From: Deltaproteobacteria bacterium
GTDB taxonomy: Bacteria > Desulfobacterota > Binatia > UBA9968
NCBI GenBank assembly: GCA_016193465.1
Contig: JACPSE010000023.1
Coordinates: 1 to 64,000 of the forward strand
DNA length: 64,000 nt
Direction of reading: 5' to 3'
The notes under the pieces are model-generated. The model was not told the DNA's origin. It saw only the letters and a program-made list of their open reading frames with translations, and did no database searches. Position numbers and translations under genes: made by a program. Below are positions 18,597 to 26,724 of the stretch, piece after piece; the stretch's first letter is position 1; each line of letters opens with the position of its first letter.

Positions 18597-20138
18597 TTGC
18601 GCGACCAACGCCCCGTTGTGCTGATTATCCTTGACGGCTGGGGGGTCCATCCCCGTAAAGAGGCGAATGCCATTGCCAAGGCGGCAACCCCCAATATGAG
18701 CGGCTTTAGTCAACGCTACCCTTCGACCACTATTTCCATTTCGGGACTGGATGTCGGTCTCCCCGACGGGCAGATGGGAAACTCCGAGGTCGGCCACATG
18801 CATCTCGGCTCCGGCCGCGTGATCTACCAGGATCTAACGTTGATCCACCGCGCCGTCGATGACGGGAGCTTTTTTTCCAACGCGCTTTTTCTCGAAGCGC
18901 TCAAGGCGTGCAAGGAGACACGGGGGCGGCTCCATCTCCTTGGGCTTCTCGGCGACGGCGGAGTTCACAGCCATCAACGCCACCTTGAGGCGCTGGTAGA
19001 TCTCGGCTGCAGAGAAAAAGTAGGGCCGATCTTTCTCCACCTCTTTTTAGACGGCCGGGACACTGCGCCGACCAGCGGCGAGCGCTTTCTGCTCGGGCTG
19101 GAAGAGAAGATCAAAGTTTACCCGGAGGTCCGGGTCGCAACCCTCAGCGGCCGTTATTACGCGATGGACCGGGATAAGAGATGGGAGAGGACCGAGAAGG
19201 CGTATCTGGCGCTCACCGAAGGGGCCGGCGTTCAGGCAAAATCTCCAATCGAGGCGATCCGAAAGAGTTATGAGTCAAAGGTCACAGATGAGTTCGTTAT
19301 TCCCACGGTGATCCGGGGTTGCGTCCCCCAGGGGCTGGTGCGCGACGGCGATACGCTGATCTTCTTCAATTTCAGGGCCGACCGCGCGCGCCAACTGACG
19401 CGCGCCTTTACAGAGAGAGATTTTAAGGAATTTCCCCGCAGGCGGCTGATCCCGCTTGCCTCTTTCGTCACTATGACCGAGTACGATAAAAAATTTGGCC
19501 TGCCGGCAGCCTTTCCTCCGAGGGAGCTGAGCAATATCCTGGGCGAGGTCACCAGCGGGCAGGGGATTCGCCAACTGCGCATTGCCGAGACGGAAAAGTA
19601 TGCTCACGTCACCTACTTTTTCAACGCCGGCGAGGAGAAAACATTCCCGCTCGAAGAGCGCATCCTGATCCCTTCTGCCAAAGATGTCCCCACCTACGAC
19701 TTCAAACCAGCCATGAGCGCCTATGAAATCACGGAGGCGCTCGTTCAGCAGATTGAGGGACAGCGCTACGGGCTGGTGATCCTGAACTACGCCAATGCCG
19801 ACATGGTGGGTCACACGGGAAACTTCGAGGCCACGGTCCGCGCTTGCGAGGTCATTGATCAATGCGTCGGCAAGGTCGTGCAGGCGACGCTGAGCAATAA
19901 CGGTCGCGCGATCATCACCGCCGATCATGGCAACGCGGAGCAGATGATCGACTACGACACAGGCGATATCCACACGGCCCATACCTCCAATCCGGTGCCC
20001 CTGATCCTGGTGGATGAAGAATTGAAGTCGCGGAAACTTCGCTCGGGCACAGCCATCGATGTTGCGGCGACCATTCTCAAGCTTTTTGGCATCCCCCAGC
20101 CTCGTGAGATGACGGGCCGCTCTCTGATCGTCGAATAA
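18597..20138 (+). CDS. gpmI: Phosphoglycerate mutase (2,3-bisphosphoglycerate-independent)
   Basis: A 513-residue iPGM that interconverts 3- and 2-phosphoglycerate using two Mn ions. The alkaline-phosphatase-like core starts VVLIILDGWGVHP. The catalytic serine is in PDGQMGNSEVGH (about 62). FLDGRDTAP, FFNFRADRARQL and the C-terminal metal site NYANADMVGHTGN / TADHGNAEQM complete the set. The start is TTG, supported by GAAAGGAAGA upstream. Length is standard. An inverted heptad repeat separates it from comF. Confidence 0.95.
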   Translation: MRDQRPVVLIILDGWGVHPRKEANAIAKAATPNMSGFSQRYPSTTISISGLDVGLPDGQMGNSEVGHMHLGSGRVIYQDLTLIHRAVDDGSFFSNALFLEALKACKETRGRLHLLGLLGDGGVHSHQRHLEALVDLGCREKVGPIFLHLFLDGRDTAPTSGERFLLGLEEKIKVYPEVRVATLSGRYYAMDRDKRWERTEKAYLALTEGAGVQAKSPIEAIRKSYESKVTDEFVIPTVIRGCVPQGLVRDGDTLIFFNFRADRARQLTRAFTERDFKEFPRRRLIPLASFVTMTEYDKKFGLPAAFPPRELSNILGEVTSGQGIRQLRIAETEKYAHVTYFFNAGEEKTFPLEERILIPSAKDVPTYDFKPAMSAYEITEALVQQIEGQRYGLVILNYANADMVGHTGNFEATVRACEVIDQCVGKVVQATLSNNGRAIITADHGNAEQMIDYDTGDIHTAHTSNPVPLILVDEELKSRKLRSGTAIDVAATILKLFGIPQPREMTGRSLIVE

Positions 20139-20140
20139 AA

Positions 20141-20203
20141 AGTTTTGAGTTTTTAGTGTTAAGTTCTTAGTAACTCAAAATTCGAAACTCATAACTCAAA
20201 ACT
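20141..20203. repeat. Inverted heptad repeat, ACTCAAA/TTTGAGT family
   Basis: The left arm is built of TTTGAGT-like units and the right arm of ACTCAAA / ACTCATA units, each 7 bp, with almost no spacer. It fills the gpmI-comF gap and ends 10 bp before the comF ATG. A second copy is at 58275-58341. Confidence 0.75.
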
Positions 20204-20212
20204 GTAGCCCGT

Positions 20213-20953
20213 ATGTTTAGCCTTCGTTTAAGCCAGGCGTTGGATTGGCTTTACCCGCCACGTTGCCGCTATTGTAGAGAGAGTATCAGTAAAGATGAGG
20301 ACTATTTTTGCCACGCCTGCTGGGCGAAGATCCGTCTGGTTTCCCCTCCTCTCTGCACCAGATGCGGCCGGCCTTTTCTCGACGCGGGCGGCGACGACCA
20401 TCTCTGCGGGGCCTGTCTAATGCACGCGCCTTACTTTGAGAAGGCGAGGTCTTGGGCCTGTTATCCCAGCGAAGAGAGCGAAGGACATCCTCTGCGCGAG
20501 ATAGTGCAGCGCTTCAAGTACCGGCGCAAAGTATCCTTGGGAAAACCCCTGGGCCGGCTCATGGCTCGAGGCTGCTACTCGTTTTTATCTGGATGCCCCG
20601 TGGATCTGGTGATCCCTGTTCCTCTTCATCCGAAGAGGCTTCGCTGGCGGGGTTTTAATCAGGCGGTGATCCTGGCCAGGGAAGTGGGCCGTTTGTGGAA
20701 ACTTCCCGTGGATCCATTTATCCTTGTTAGATCCAGGGAGACGCCGCCTCAAACCCAGCTGGCCGAAGAGGAGAGGAGAAAAAATATGCGCGGCGCTTTC
20801 TCCTTGAATCCGGCAAAGCCAGTTGATGCAAAGACGATATTGCTGGTAGACGATGTCTATACCTCGGGAGCGACCGTCAACGAGTGCAGCCGCACTCTGC
20901 TCCGCGCCGGGGCGAAAGAGGTCTATGTATTGACGTTGGCGAGAACCGTATGA
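20213..20953 (+). CDS. comF: ComF family phosphoribosyltransferase
   Basis: A 246-residue ComF/GntX-type protein. The N-terminal zinc-ribbon half carries four Cys pairs: CRYC (18-21), CHAC (34-37), CTRC (48-51) and CGAC. The C-terminal half is a phosphoribosyltransferase fold with the PRPP loop ILLVDDVYTSGATVNEC (about 215). ComF proteins take part in DNA uptake in some bacteria, but many homologues lie outside competence systems. No Shine-Dalgarno is visible before the ATG. No other competence gene is nearby, so only the family can be stated. Confidence 0.88.
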   Translation: MFSLRLSQALDWLYPPRCRYCRESISKDEDYFCHACWAKIRLVSPPLCTRCGRPFLDAGGDDHLCGACLMHAPYFEKARSWACYPSEESEGHPLREIVQRFKYRRKVSLGKPLGRLMARGCYSFLSGCPVDLVIPVPLHPKRLRWRGFNQAVILAREVGRLWKLPVDPFILVRSRETPPQTQLAEEERRKNMRGAFSLNPAKPVDAKTILLVDDVYTSGATVNECSRTLLRAGAKEVYVLTLARTV

Positions 20954-20966
20954 TGAATCAGGAGAT

Positions 20967-21017
20967 GTTCAAATCGTTTAACGGCTTGAACCGCTGAACG
21001 AATTGAACCCTTGAATA
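20967..21017. repeat. Short-unit tandem repeat, TTGAAC family
   Basis: A run of degenerate 8-9-bp units ending in TTGAAC, TTTAAC or CTGAAC fills the gap between comF and the methyltransferase gene. Its style resembles the heptad families but the period is longer. Confidence 0.55.
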
Positions 21018-21027
21018 AGATTTTTCT

Positions 21028-21609
21028 GTGGCTGGTGGTGATCAAAAGATATGGGATGAAAGGCACGCGTCCAAGCGTGGGCGGGGAGACCCTTCGCCCT
21101 TCTTGCAGCAGGTTTTCGCGTCCAGTGCCTGGCGCATTCAGCCCGGAAAGGTCCTCGATATCGCCACGGGCAAAGGGCGGAACGCTGCCTTTTTGGCTGA
21201 GAGGGGTTTCCAGGTAGAGGCTGTGGATATCTCTGAGGTCGCCTTGGAGCAGGCCCGGAAAGCGGCGGGAGAGAAGGGGCTATCCATAATCTTCCGGCAG
21301 GCGGACCTGGACACCGTGGAGCTTCCTGAGGCCGCTTATGACCTGATCCTGAATTTTAATTTCCTCCAGCGCTCTCTCATCCCCAAAGTGAGGAAAGCCT
21401 TGAAGCTTGGCGGGCATATCGTTTTCGAGACCTACCTCATCGAACAGCGGGTCCTGGGCCATCCCAGAAATCCCGCCCATCTCCTCGGTCACAACGAGCT
21501 GCTGGAGCTTTTCCGCGACTTTCGCGTCCTCTATTACCGTGAGGGAAAATTCGTCGAGAGCGGGCAGGAGGCCTACCGCGCCGGACTTTTCGGGCAAAAG
21601 GTGAAGTAG
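21028..21609 (+). CDS. Class I SAM methyltransferase (TehB-like)
   Basis: A 193-residue methyltransferase. The SAM-binding motif I reads VLDIATGKGRNAAFLAERG (about residue 42), followed by VEAVDISEVAL and FRQADLDTVELP. The helical N-terminus WDERHASKRGRGDPSPFL matches the TehB/tellurite-resistance-like group, which is broad and mostly of unknown substrate. The start is GTG with no Shine-Dalgarno, downstream of a short tandem repeat. The LGHPRNPAHLLGHNELLELF segment is typical of this subfamily. No neighbour clarifies its role. Confidence 0.75.
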   Translation: MAGGDQKIWDERHASKRGRGDPSPFLQQVFASSAWRIQPGKVLDIATGKGRNAAFLAERGFQVEAVDISEVALEQARKAAGEKGLSIIFRQADLDTVELPEAAYDLILNFNFLQRSLIPKVRKALKLGGHIVFETYLIEQRVLGHPRNPAHLLGHNELLELFRDFRVLYYREGKFVESGQEAYRAGLFGQKVK

Positions 21610-21677
21610 ACGCACAGGCCCCTAGCACGAGTTACCATGTAAAAAGGTTCCTGACACCTTTTTGGTCATCTGAAGAT

Positions 21678-22406
21678 CTACGTGTCGAGCACGGGATAAT
21701 GCCGAAAGATACCTTGTTGATTGAAAGGCAAGCGCCGCTGCGACTTGAGGTAGGCGGCAATCCGGCGGCGAGCCGAAACGCGATCGTGCAGCGCGCCCAA
21801 TCGCGGGTGTGTGGGCTCCAGCCTCGCCATCGCGCGCGGAAAGGCATAGCGCAGACCGGCGATCATCTGGAACATCGACAGATCGACGTAGGATAGCTCT
21901 TTGCCCACGAGATAGTCGGTCCCTTTCGGATTGCGATCGAGTATCTGCTCGAAGTAATCAAGGAACTTTGGCAGCCGTTCGGCCCTGAAATCCGCGGCGC
22001 GCCGCTTCGCTTCAGGCTTCTGCTCCTCATAGTAGAGGCCGCCTGAGATCGGATGGTGGGTGTCGTGGGCCTCGACGACCCAATCGGCGATCGTGAGTTG
22101 CAACTGGTGGGCCCAGAGCTGGCTCGCCTCGTTTTTCGGCACGAGGCCGAGGCGCGGGCCGAGAAACAGCAGGATATTGGCGGTTTGCGCGATCACCAGG
22201 CGGCCGGCTTTCAGGAAAGGCGGCGCGAACGGGGGGTGCTCCACCGAGCGGCTTTCCAGGAAGCGCATCAGCGCGGGAATACCACGGCCACCGCGCTTGG
22301 GGAGACGGGCTACGTCCACGTATTCCGCGCCGGCGTCCTCCAGCGCAAGCCGGACAAACTCGCCGCGTCCTTGTATGGAGGGCCAGTAATACAACTCGTA
22401 GCGCAT
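21678..22406 (-). CDS. Glutathione S-transferase-like protein
   Basis: A 242-residue GST-fold protein. The thioredoxin-like N-terminal domain starts MRYELYYWPSIQGRGEFVRLALEDAGAEY, with Tyr-rich active-site region and a cis-Pro/glutathione site near RLVIAQTANILLFLG. The helical C-terminal domain includes YLVGKELSYVDLSMFQMI, the conserved N-capping hydrophobic staple motif. It is transcribed 36 bp after the monooxygenase-like gene and probably belongs with it. Such pairs suggest small-molecule detoxification, though nothing shows the substrate. Confidence 0.82.
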   Translation of the reverse strand: MRYELYYWPSIQGRGEFVRLALEDAGAEYVDVARLPKRGGRGIPALMRFLESRSVEHPPFAPPFLKAGRLVIAQTANILLFLGPRLGLVPKNEASQLWAHQLQLTIADWVVEAHDTHHPISGGLYYEEQKPEAKRRAADFRAERLPKFLDYFEQILDRNPKGTDYLVGKELSYVDLSMFQMIAGLRYAFPRAMARLEPTHPRLGALHDRVSARRRIAAYLKSQRRLPFNQQGIFRHYPVLDT

Positions 22407-22442
22407 GTGAGTTCTCCTCTCCTTTTCTTCCAGGTGTGGAGG

Positions 22443-22754
22443 TCAACGCCAGGCGGCGTCGGAGGGTACCAGGTTTTTGCCGAAGCGGCGCTCGGGTGGG
22501 GCGGCCAGCCAGCGCTGGCTCTTCTCGAAGTAGAGCTTGAAGTGGGGCGTCTGCCGGTGCGCCTCCAGCGCCGCCTCATCCCGGTAGATCTCGTAGAAAT
22601 AGAAACGGTTCAGGTCGTCCCGGTCCTGGATCACGTCGAAGCGCAGGCAGCCGGGCTCGTCCTTCTCCGAATGCTCCGCGTCGTAGCGGACGATTTCCAA
22701 GAACTCCGAGACGTGCTCAGGTTTTACCTTGATAGTCACGTGCAGAACCACCAT
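22443..22754 (-). CDS. Antibiotic biosynthesis monooxygenase (ABM) domain protein
   Basis: A 103-residue ferredoxin-like ABM domain protein, from the family including YgiN and LsrG. The N-terminus VVLHVTIKVKPEHVSEFLEIV, the middle EPGCLRFDVIQDRDDLNRFYFYEIYRD and the histidine-bearing AALEAHRQTPHFKLYFE are all characteristic. These small enzymes act on quinones or other aromatic or enolic compounds without cofactors. It precedes a GST-like gene on the same strand, which supports a detoxification or quinone-handling role. Family confidence is high; substrate unknown. Confidence 0.85.
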   Translation of the reverse strand: MVVLHVTIKVKPEHVSEFLEIVRYDAEHSEKDEPGCLRFDVIQDRDDLNRFYFYEIYRDEAALEAHRQTPHFKLYFEKSQRWLAAPPERRFGKNLVPSDAAWR

Positions 22755-23403
22755 GGATGCACCTCCTGCCTGGGAAAGGCTATCTTATCCGTCCCCCCGC
22801 GTCTAACGGACCATGTATAAGAACAGAGCAAGAGGCTTAGGACTCTCCCTTAAAGCTGCTCTTTTTGTAGCATCGAGTGGTTGCATGATCTAGCGGAGGA
22901 AATGCAAGATCCAAGACCTTACCGTCAAGCCGCGAGAATTCTCGAAACGTGGAAGGGTGGTCGGGGCCTGTTCTTTATTTCACTATTGGCTTCTTCATTA
23001 AAGATAAGATTGGCGGGAAATAACGACGGAACCCTCAACCTTGGAATACAAGATCCAAGACTTGATCCCGAAACCTTCCTTCGAAATAAGTCAATAGTCA
23101 GGCCTGACCCTCAATTTTTTGACCTCAATTTTTGCTCAATTTTGCCCTTTCCACCCGCCGCATGGCGACCCTTTGGCCCCGAAGCCACTTTTTGACTTGA
23201 GGCTTAGGCAGACTGTCTCTCATCGTTGCCCCGTGAACTCCAGTTACCTAGCATCCCGACAAGCTGGAATTTCAATCGATTTTACGCGATTTGGCGGCAT
23301 TATGACAAGGCCACCAATAAAGGATGAATTATGAAGGCGGAAGGACGAAAACACAGCCTTCAGCACGAGTTGCGAGTTGCGGTCAACGACAAGGGAGTCT
23401 TTT
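22755..23403. other. 650-bp region without a convincing gene
   Basis: No frame in this stretch has protein-like composition or a ribosome site. It contains a heptad tract of the AGGNNGA family at 23321-23355 (units AGGATGA, AGGCGGA, AGGACGA) and phrases such as GGCCTGACCC near 23101 that resemble transposase-flanking sequence elsewhere in the window. I see it as repeat-rich, decayed sequence. Confidence 0.5.
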
Positions 23404-23658
23404 CTACCTGGCAAACGTATTGTACAGCCAGGCAAAAATGGCTCCGCCGACCGCGCCATCTAGGAGCGCGTAGAGCGTTCCTACCACCACGCTGCCCAAC
23501 GAGCCCACGGATTTGTATCCGGGATAGATCGAGCTCACCATGTCGAGAAAGGCCTTCCCGTATGACGGCGATAGGTAGTTGAAGAAGGCAACGAAAAAGA
23601 CAGCGCCTCCCCAAAATAGGGCCATGGTGACGGTTAAGGATTTTATAGATAGTTTCAT
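23404..23658 (-). CDS. Small holin-like membrane protein
   Basis: An 84-residue protein with two predicted membrane segments, VTMALFWGGAVFFVAFF (about 10-26) and GSVVVGTLYALLDGAVGGAIFAWLYN (about 55-80). Between them lies a short polar loop with SIYPGYKSVGSLGS. Proteins with this layout and the C-terminal DGxxGGAIFAWLYN are widespread in bacteria and are often labelled bacteriophage holin, although they are chromosomal and no phage gene is present here. It follows the carboxyltransferase gene by 18 bp on the same strand and may be cotranscribed. Function is unknown. Confidence 0.7.
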   Translation of the reverse strand: MKLSIKSLTVTMALFWGGAVFFVAFFNYLSPSYGKAFLDMVSSIYPGYKSVGSLGSVVVGTLYALLDGAVGGAIFAWLYNTFAR

Positions 23659-23676
23659 TTTCCGTCCTCCCTGGAG

Positions 23677-25185
23677 CTAAAGGAGTTTCAGGCCGTTTTT
23701 TCTCTCTAACATAAGCGAGAAGCCGGGTTTTTGCACGTAGATCTGGGTGTGCTCTTTTTTCCTGGTGAGCTCGTGGACCAGCCAGACCAGGGGGTGCGTG
23801 GCGTTGGGATATTCCCGTGGCGGACCGGCGGCGTACATCGCTTTTACCGACTCTTCCCCGGCGAATAGCCGCAGCACCAATTCTTCGTCTGAGACGTCCG
23901 GTCCCCCGTATTTGCGCCGCACCTCTTGAATGGAAAGGCTGCACGGCTGCCATCCGGCCCACTCTCTGGCCCGCGGCCGGTTCAGGATCTTGTCTTTGAC
24001 GTCGGGATCCATCAACTCCCCCCCCTCTTTGCCCCAGAGCCCGAGCGCGTATTGGATGGTCTGATCCGTGACTTCCTTATAACGTTCTCCGACAATTACA
24101 TTGATCGCCGCCTGGCTTCCCACGTATTGGGAAAGCGGGGTCACCATGATGGGATAGCCCCACTCGGCCCGGACGCGGCCGCATTCCTCCAGCGTTGCCG
24201 GCAGTTTGTCCTCCATTCCCACAAGAAGGAGTTGGTGGCGCAGATTGGAGATCATCCCTCCGGGGACCTGGTGGAGATATTGCGAGTGGTCGTACTCCGG
24301 CGGTTTCCCTATGGGCAGGCCCTCTCTTTTGGCGACCCTGGTGAAGTGCTTCTCGACCGGCTCCAGCGCTTTCTCATCCACCACAGGCGTGTAACCAAGA
24401 GCGCGGGCGTTTTTTGCCACATTGAAGATCGAGGGCTGGGAAGAGCCGTTGGCCAGCGGCGGGATAGCTGTGTGGAGCGTTGTCAGGCCAAGCTTGATCG
24501 CTTCCAGATAGCAGAGCGGGGCTTGTCCACTGTTGCAGTGCGCATGGAATTCCAGGGGCACGTCGCCAATACTCTTTTGGATCACTGGGATAAGCGTGCG
24601 TGCGCGCTCCGGTGTCAAGAGCCCGCCTACGTCTTTGAAGCAGACGCGGTAGGGCCTGGCGGCAGCCGCAGCGCGCGCCTTCTCGGCGTAATACTCATCG
24701 GTATGTCGCGGAGAAACCGTATAGATGAGATTCGCGACCGTCTCCATCCCTATTTTTCTAAGTCCATCGATCTCCTCCTTGAAGGCCGTAAAGTCATTCC
24801 AGGGGTTCGACGTTCGCGTAAGCGTGAAGCCGTACGAGACGGCGCGCTCGATCATGATTTTATAAATGCAATCCGGCATCTTTTCGAAGCTGCCATGGAG
24901 CCCGCCATGCCAGCGGAGCCGCGTTTTGCTAAAGCGCTTTGCGCCAAGCCGCACCCAATCCCACGGATTCTCCTTGTGCTCGCGGACGTATTTCTTGAAC
25001 ATGGCGGTGACAAAAAACTCCATGGACTCGAAGCCCGCCTGGTCCATCTGCTCTGCGATGGCGAGCATCGCCCCGGTCCTCATGTTCAAAGCCCAGAGAC
25101 TCTGATTTCCGTCGCGCAGCGTGGTATCGACAAAATGGATCTCGCTCGTGTGATCGTGTTCGTTGCTCGTGATCGTGCTCGTCAT
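23677..25185 (-). CDS. Biotin-independent-looking carboxyltransferase (PYC/OadA-type domain)
   Basis: A 502-residue protein with the TIM-barrel carboxyltransferase domain of pyruvate carboxylase, oxaloacetate decarboxylase alpha and transcarboxylase 5S. Visible are FVDTTLRDGNQSLWALNMRT (about 19), the lysine region RVCFKDVGGLLTPE, the metal site LEFHAHCNSGQAP and the C-terminal conserved region (HQVPGGMISNLRHQL, TPLSQYVGSQAAINV). No biotinyl-lysine domain (AMKM motif) is present and none is encoded nearby. The start ATG overlaps the stop of the upstream dehydrogenase (ATGA). The first 15 residues (TSTITSNEHDHTSEI) come from a short tandem repeat. Confidence 0.82.
   Translation of the reverse strand: MTSTITSNEHDHTSEIHFVDTTLRDGNQSLWALNMRTGAMLAIAEQMDQAGFESMEFFVTAMFKKYVREHKENPWDWVRLGAKRFSKTRLRWHGGLHGSFEKMPDCIYKIMIERAVSYGFTLTRTSNPWNDFTAFKEEIDGLRKIGMETVANLIYTVSPRHTDEYYAEKARAAAAARPYRVCFKDVGGLLTPERARTLIPVIQKSIGDVPLEFHAHCNSGQAPLCYLEAIKLGLTTLHTAIPPLANGSSQPSIFNVAKNARALGYTPVVDEKALEPVEKHFTRVAKREGLPIGKPPEYDHSQYLHQVPGGMISNLRHQLLLVGMEDKLPATLEECGRVRAEWGYPIMVTPLSQYVGSQAAINVIVGERYKEVTDQTIQYALGLWGKEGGELMDPDVKDKILNRPRAREWAGWQPCSLSIQEVRRKYGGPDVSDEELVLRLFAGEESVKAMYAAGPPREYPNATHPLVWLVHELTRKKEHTQIYVQKPGFSLMLERKNGLKLL
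25143..25182. repeat. ACGAGC-type tandem repeat inside a coding N-terminus
   Basis: On the minus strand codons 2-15 of the carboxyltransferase are made of ACGAGC / ACGATC units. The repeat family also covers the ygcG start (11681) and an intergenic site at 28276. Here it encodes a polar Thr/Ser/His leader. Confidence 0.6.
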
Positions 25186-26249
25186 AGTGCGCTCTTCCCG
25201 CCGAAGCGGCTTTGCCACTGCGCGATGACTTCCTTGTTGTAGACATTGTCGGGCACCTCGCCGCGCAGGGCAGAGAGCAGCGAGCGGGTTGCCCATGCGA
25301 CGCCGGGTTTGAGGCCGCTGCCAAGGTTGGAAGAGACCATATGGGGCGAAAGCAGCACCCTGTCGCCCATTTTTCGTAGCGGGCTGTCCGCGGCCAAAGG
25401 TTCGTTCTCAAACACGTCCAGCGCGGCCCCGGAGATCTTTTCATTTCGGAGCGCGTTGATGAGAGCTGCTTCGTCCACGCAGAACCCGCGCGACGTGTTG
25501 ATGAGAATCGCCGTCGGCTTCATCATCGCCAGTTGCGCGCTGCTGATCATGTGCCGCGTCTCCTTGGTAAGCACCACGTGCAGGGTAACCACATCAGACT
25601 CCCTGAGGAGGGTGGGAAGGTCCACGCGCCGCACCCCGTACTCGGCGAACTTGGAGTCAGGTACATAAGGGTCACAGGCTAACATTCTCATCCCCCACGG
25701 GCGCATGAGCTTGGCAACGCGGCTGCCGATTCTGCCGAGGCCGATGATTCCGAGCGTGATACCCTGATAGCCGTCCGATGCGCGGGAACCAACGTACGTC
25801 CCCTGAAGCTGCATGTCTCTCCATCCCGCGGTGGTCTTGACATGGCGGTCGCGCTCCCGGACCTTCTTGAGCAGGGTGAGCATGGCGGTGATCGTCCCTT
25901 CGGCCACTCCGCCCCAGTTCGATTCCGTCGGGGCATGGGTCACCAGGATGCCCAGCTCTGTTGCGGCGTCGACGTCCACGTCGTCCACGCCGATCGTGTA
26001 TTTGGCCACGATGCGAAGGTTTTTGGAGCTCTGCATGATTTTTTGCGTAATCGGCGTGCTGCGGATGGAAGTTCCTACCAGGGCATCGCACCCCTCGGCC
26101 ATTTTGGCCATCTCCAGCTCGCTGTCTCCCTGCGGCGTATCCCAGTTGGCTTTTCCCATGAGCAGCTCGCAACCATGCTCCTCGAGCATCTTATGACTCT
26201 CGCCCGTCGGATCTGCGGGGGCGAACACGAAAACCTTGGCCTTTGCCAT
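25182..26249 (-). CDS. D-isomer-specific 2-hydroxyacid dehydrogenase (SerA-like)
   Basis: A 355-residue NAD-dependent dehydrogenase of the D-3-phosphoglycerate dehydrogenase family. The nucleotide site is LGIIGLGRIGSRVAKLM (about 168). The catalytic Arg is in NTSRGFCVDE, Glu in ALDVFENEPL and His in LLSPHMV. It lacks the C-terminal ACT domains of biosynthetic SerA, pointing to a catabolic or specialised 2-hydroxyacid. Its stop overlaps the carboxyltransferase start by 4 bp, so the two proteins are made together and probably act in one pathway: a 2-oxo acid produced by one step could be carboxylated or decarboxylated by the other. That link is inference. Confidence 0.85.
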   Translation of the reverse strand: MAKAKVFVFAPADPTGESHKMLEEHGCELLMGKANWDTPQGDSELEMAKMAEGCDALVGTSIRSTPITQKIMQSSKNLRIVAKYTIGVDDVDVDAATELGILVTHAPTESNWGGVAEGTITAMLTLLKKVRERDRHVKTTAGWRDMQLQGTYVGSRASDGYQGITLGIIGLGRIGSRVAKLMRPWGMRMLACDPYVPDSKFAEYGVRRVDLPTLLRESDVVTLHVVLTKETRHMISSAQLAMMKPTAILINTSRGFCVDEAALINALRNEKISGAALDVFENEPLAADSPLRKMGDRVLLSPHMVSSNLGSGLKPGVAWATRSLLSALRGEVPDNVYNKEVIAQWQSRFGGKSAL

Positions 26250-26328
26250 CTAATGTTCCCTCCTTCTTACGTTCCCAATTTTCCTACCACAATTTCTTGC
26301 GTTTTGGCTACAAGCCAACCCTGCAACC

Positions 26329-26565
26329 CTAAGTAATGTGGGGGAGGGCCTGGAAAAATCCTGTTAGCCCCAACTGGAAGGAGGAGCCTGAAAGCTCGTA
26401 GACCTGATAGAGGCTGGAGACGTTTCGTATCTGTGCGGATATTGCGGCCATGACGCTCGAAGTCCAGATCAGGCTGAAATCTCGGATCAGCAACGACGAC
26501 CAGGGTCGGATAGCGATGCCTCCTATCTCTCCTTCCTCTATTTCAACACGATCATCCACTGCCAA
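26329..26565 (-). pseudogene. N-terminal fragment of an MFS transporter
   Basis: The frame encodes 78 residues including RDFSLIWTSSVMAAISAQIR, then YQVYELSGSSFQLGLTGFFQALP. This is the first transmembrane helix and loop of MFS exporters of the EntS-like group (pattern: F-L-W ... VYELTGSxxxLGLxGxxxALP). A stop follows four codons later, where about 330 residues should continue. The surrounding 26250-26724 stretch holds nothing else I can support. I read it as a decayed transporter gene. Confidence 0.6.
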
Positions 26566-26724
26566 TGTTAAGCCCCAGCTTTGTCATGCGGTAAAGTAGA
26601 GAACTGCGCCGCATGAGTCAATAGCACGGATCCGGTAGATGCGCCTCCGAGAAGGAAACGTGTTGACAGACGATTGTTTTCGATTTACCTGTATCCTGTT
26701 CATTTTTTTGGAGGAGGCGAGGTT

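Noticed and set aside
22881-23195. A 104-codon open frame in the gap before the holin-like gene
   Set aside because: Low-complexity phrases (QDPRPY, IQDPRLDPE) derived from repeats, no ribosome site and no family resemblance.
23404-23658. Evidence of a prophage from the holin-like protein
   Set aside because: No other phage gene is nearby, and proteins with this two-helix layout are common chromosomal genes.
23926-25242. A 438-codon open frame antisense to the carboxyltransferase gene
   Set aside because: It lies wholly opposite a strongly conserved enzyme, has an unprotein-like Arg/Pro/His-rich composition and no ribosome site. It is a by-product of GC-rich third positions.
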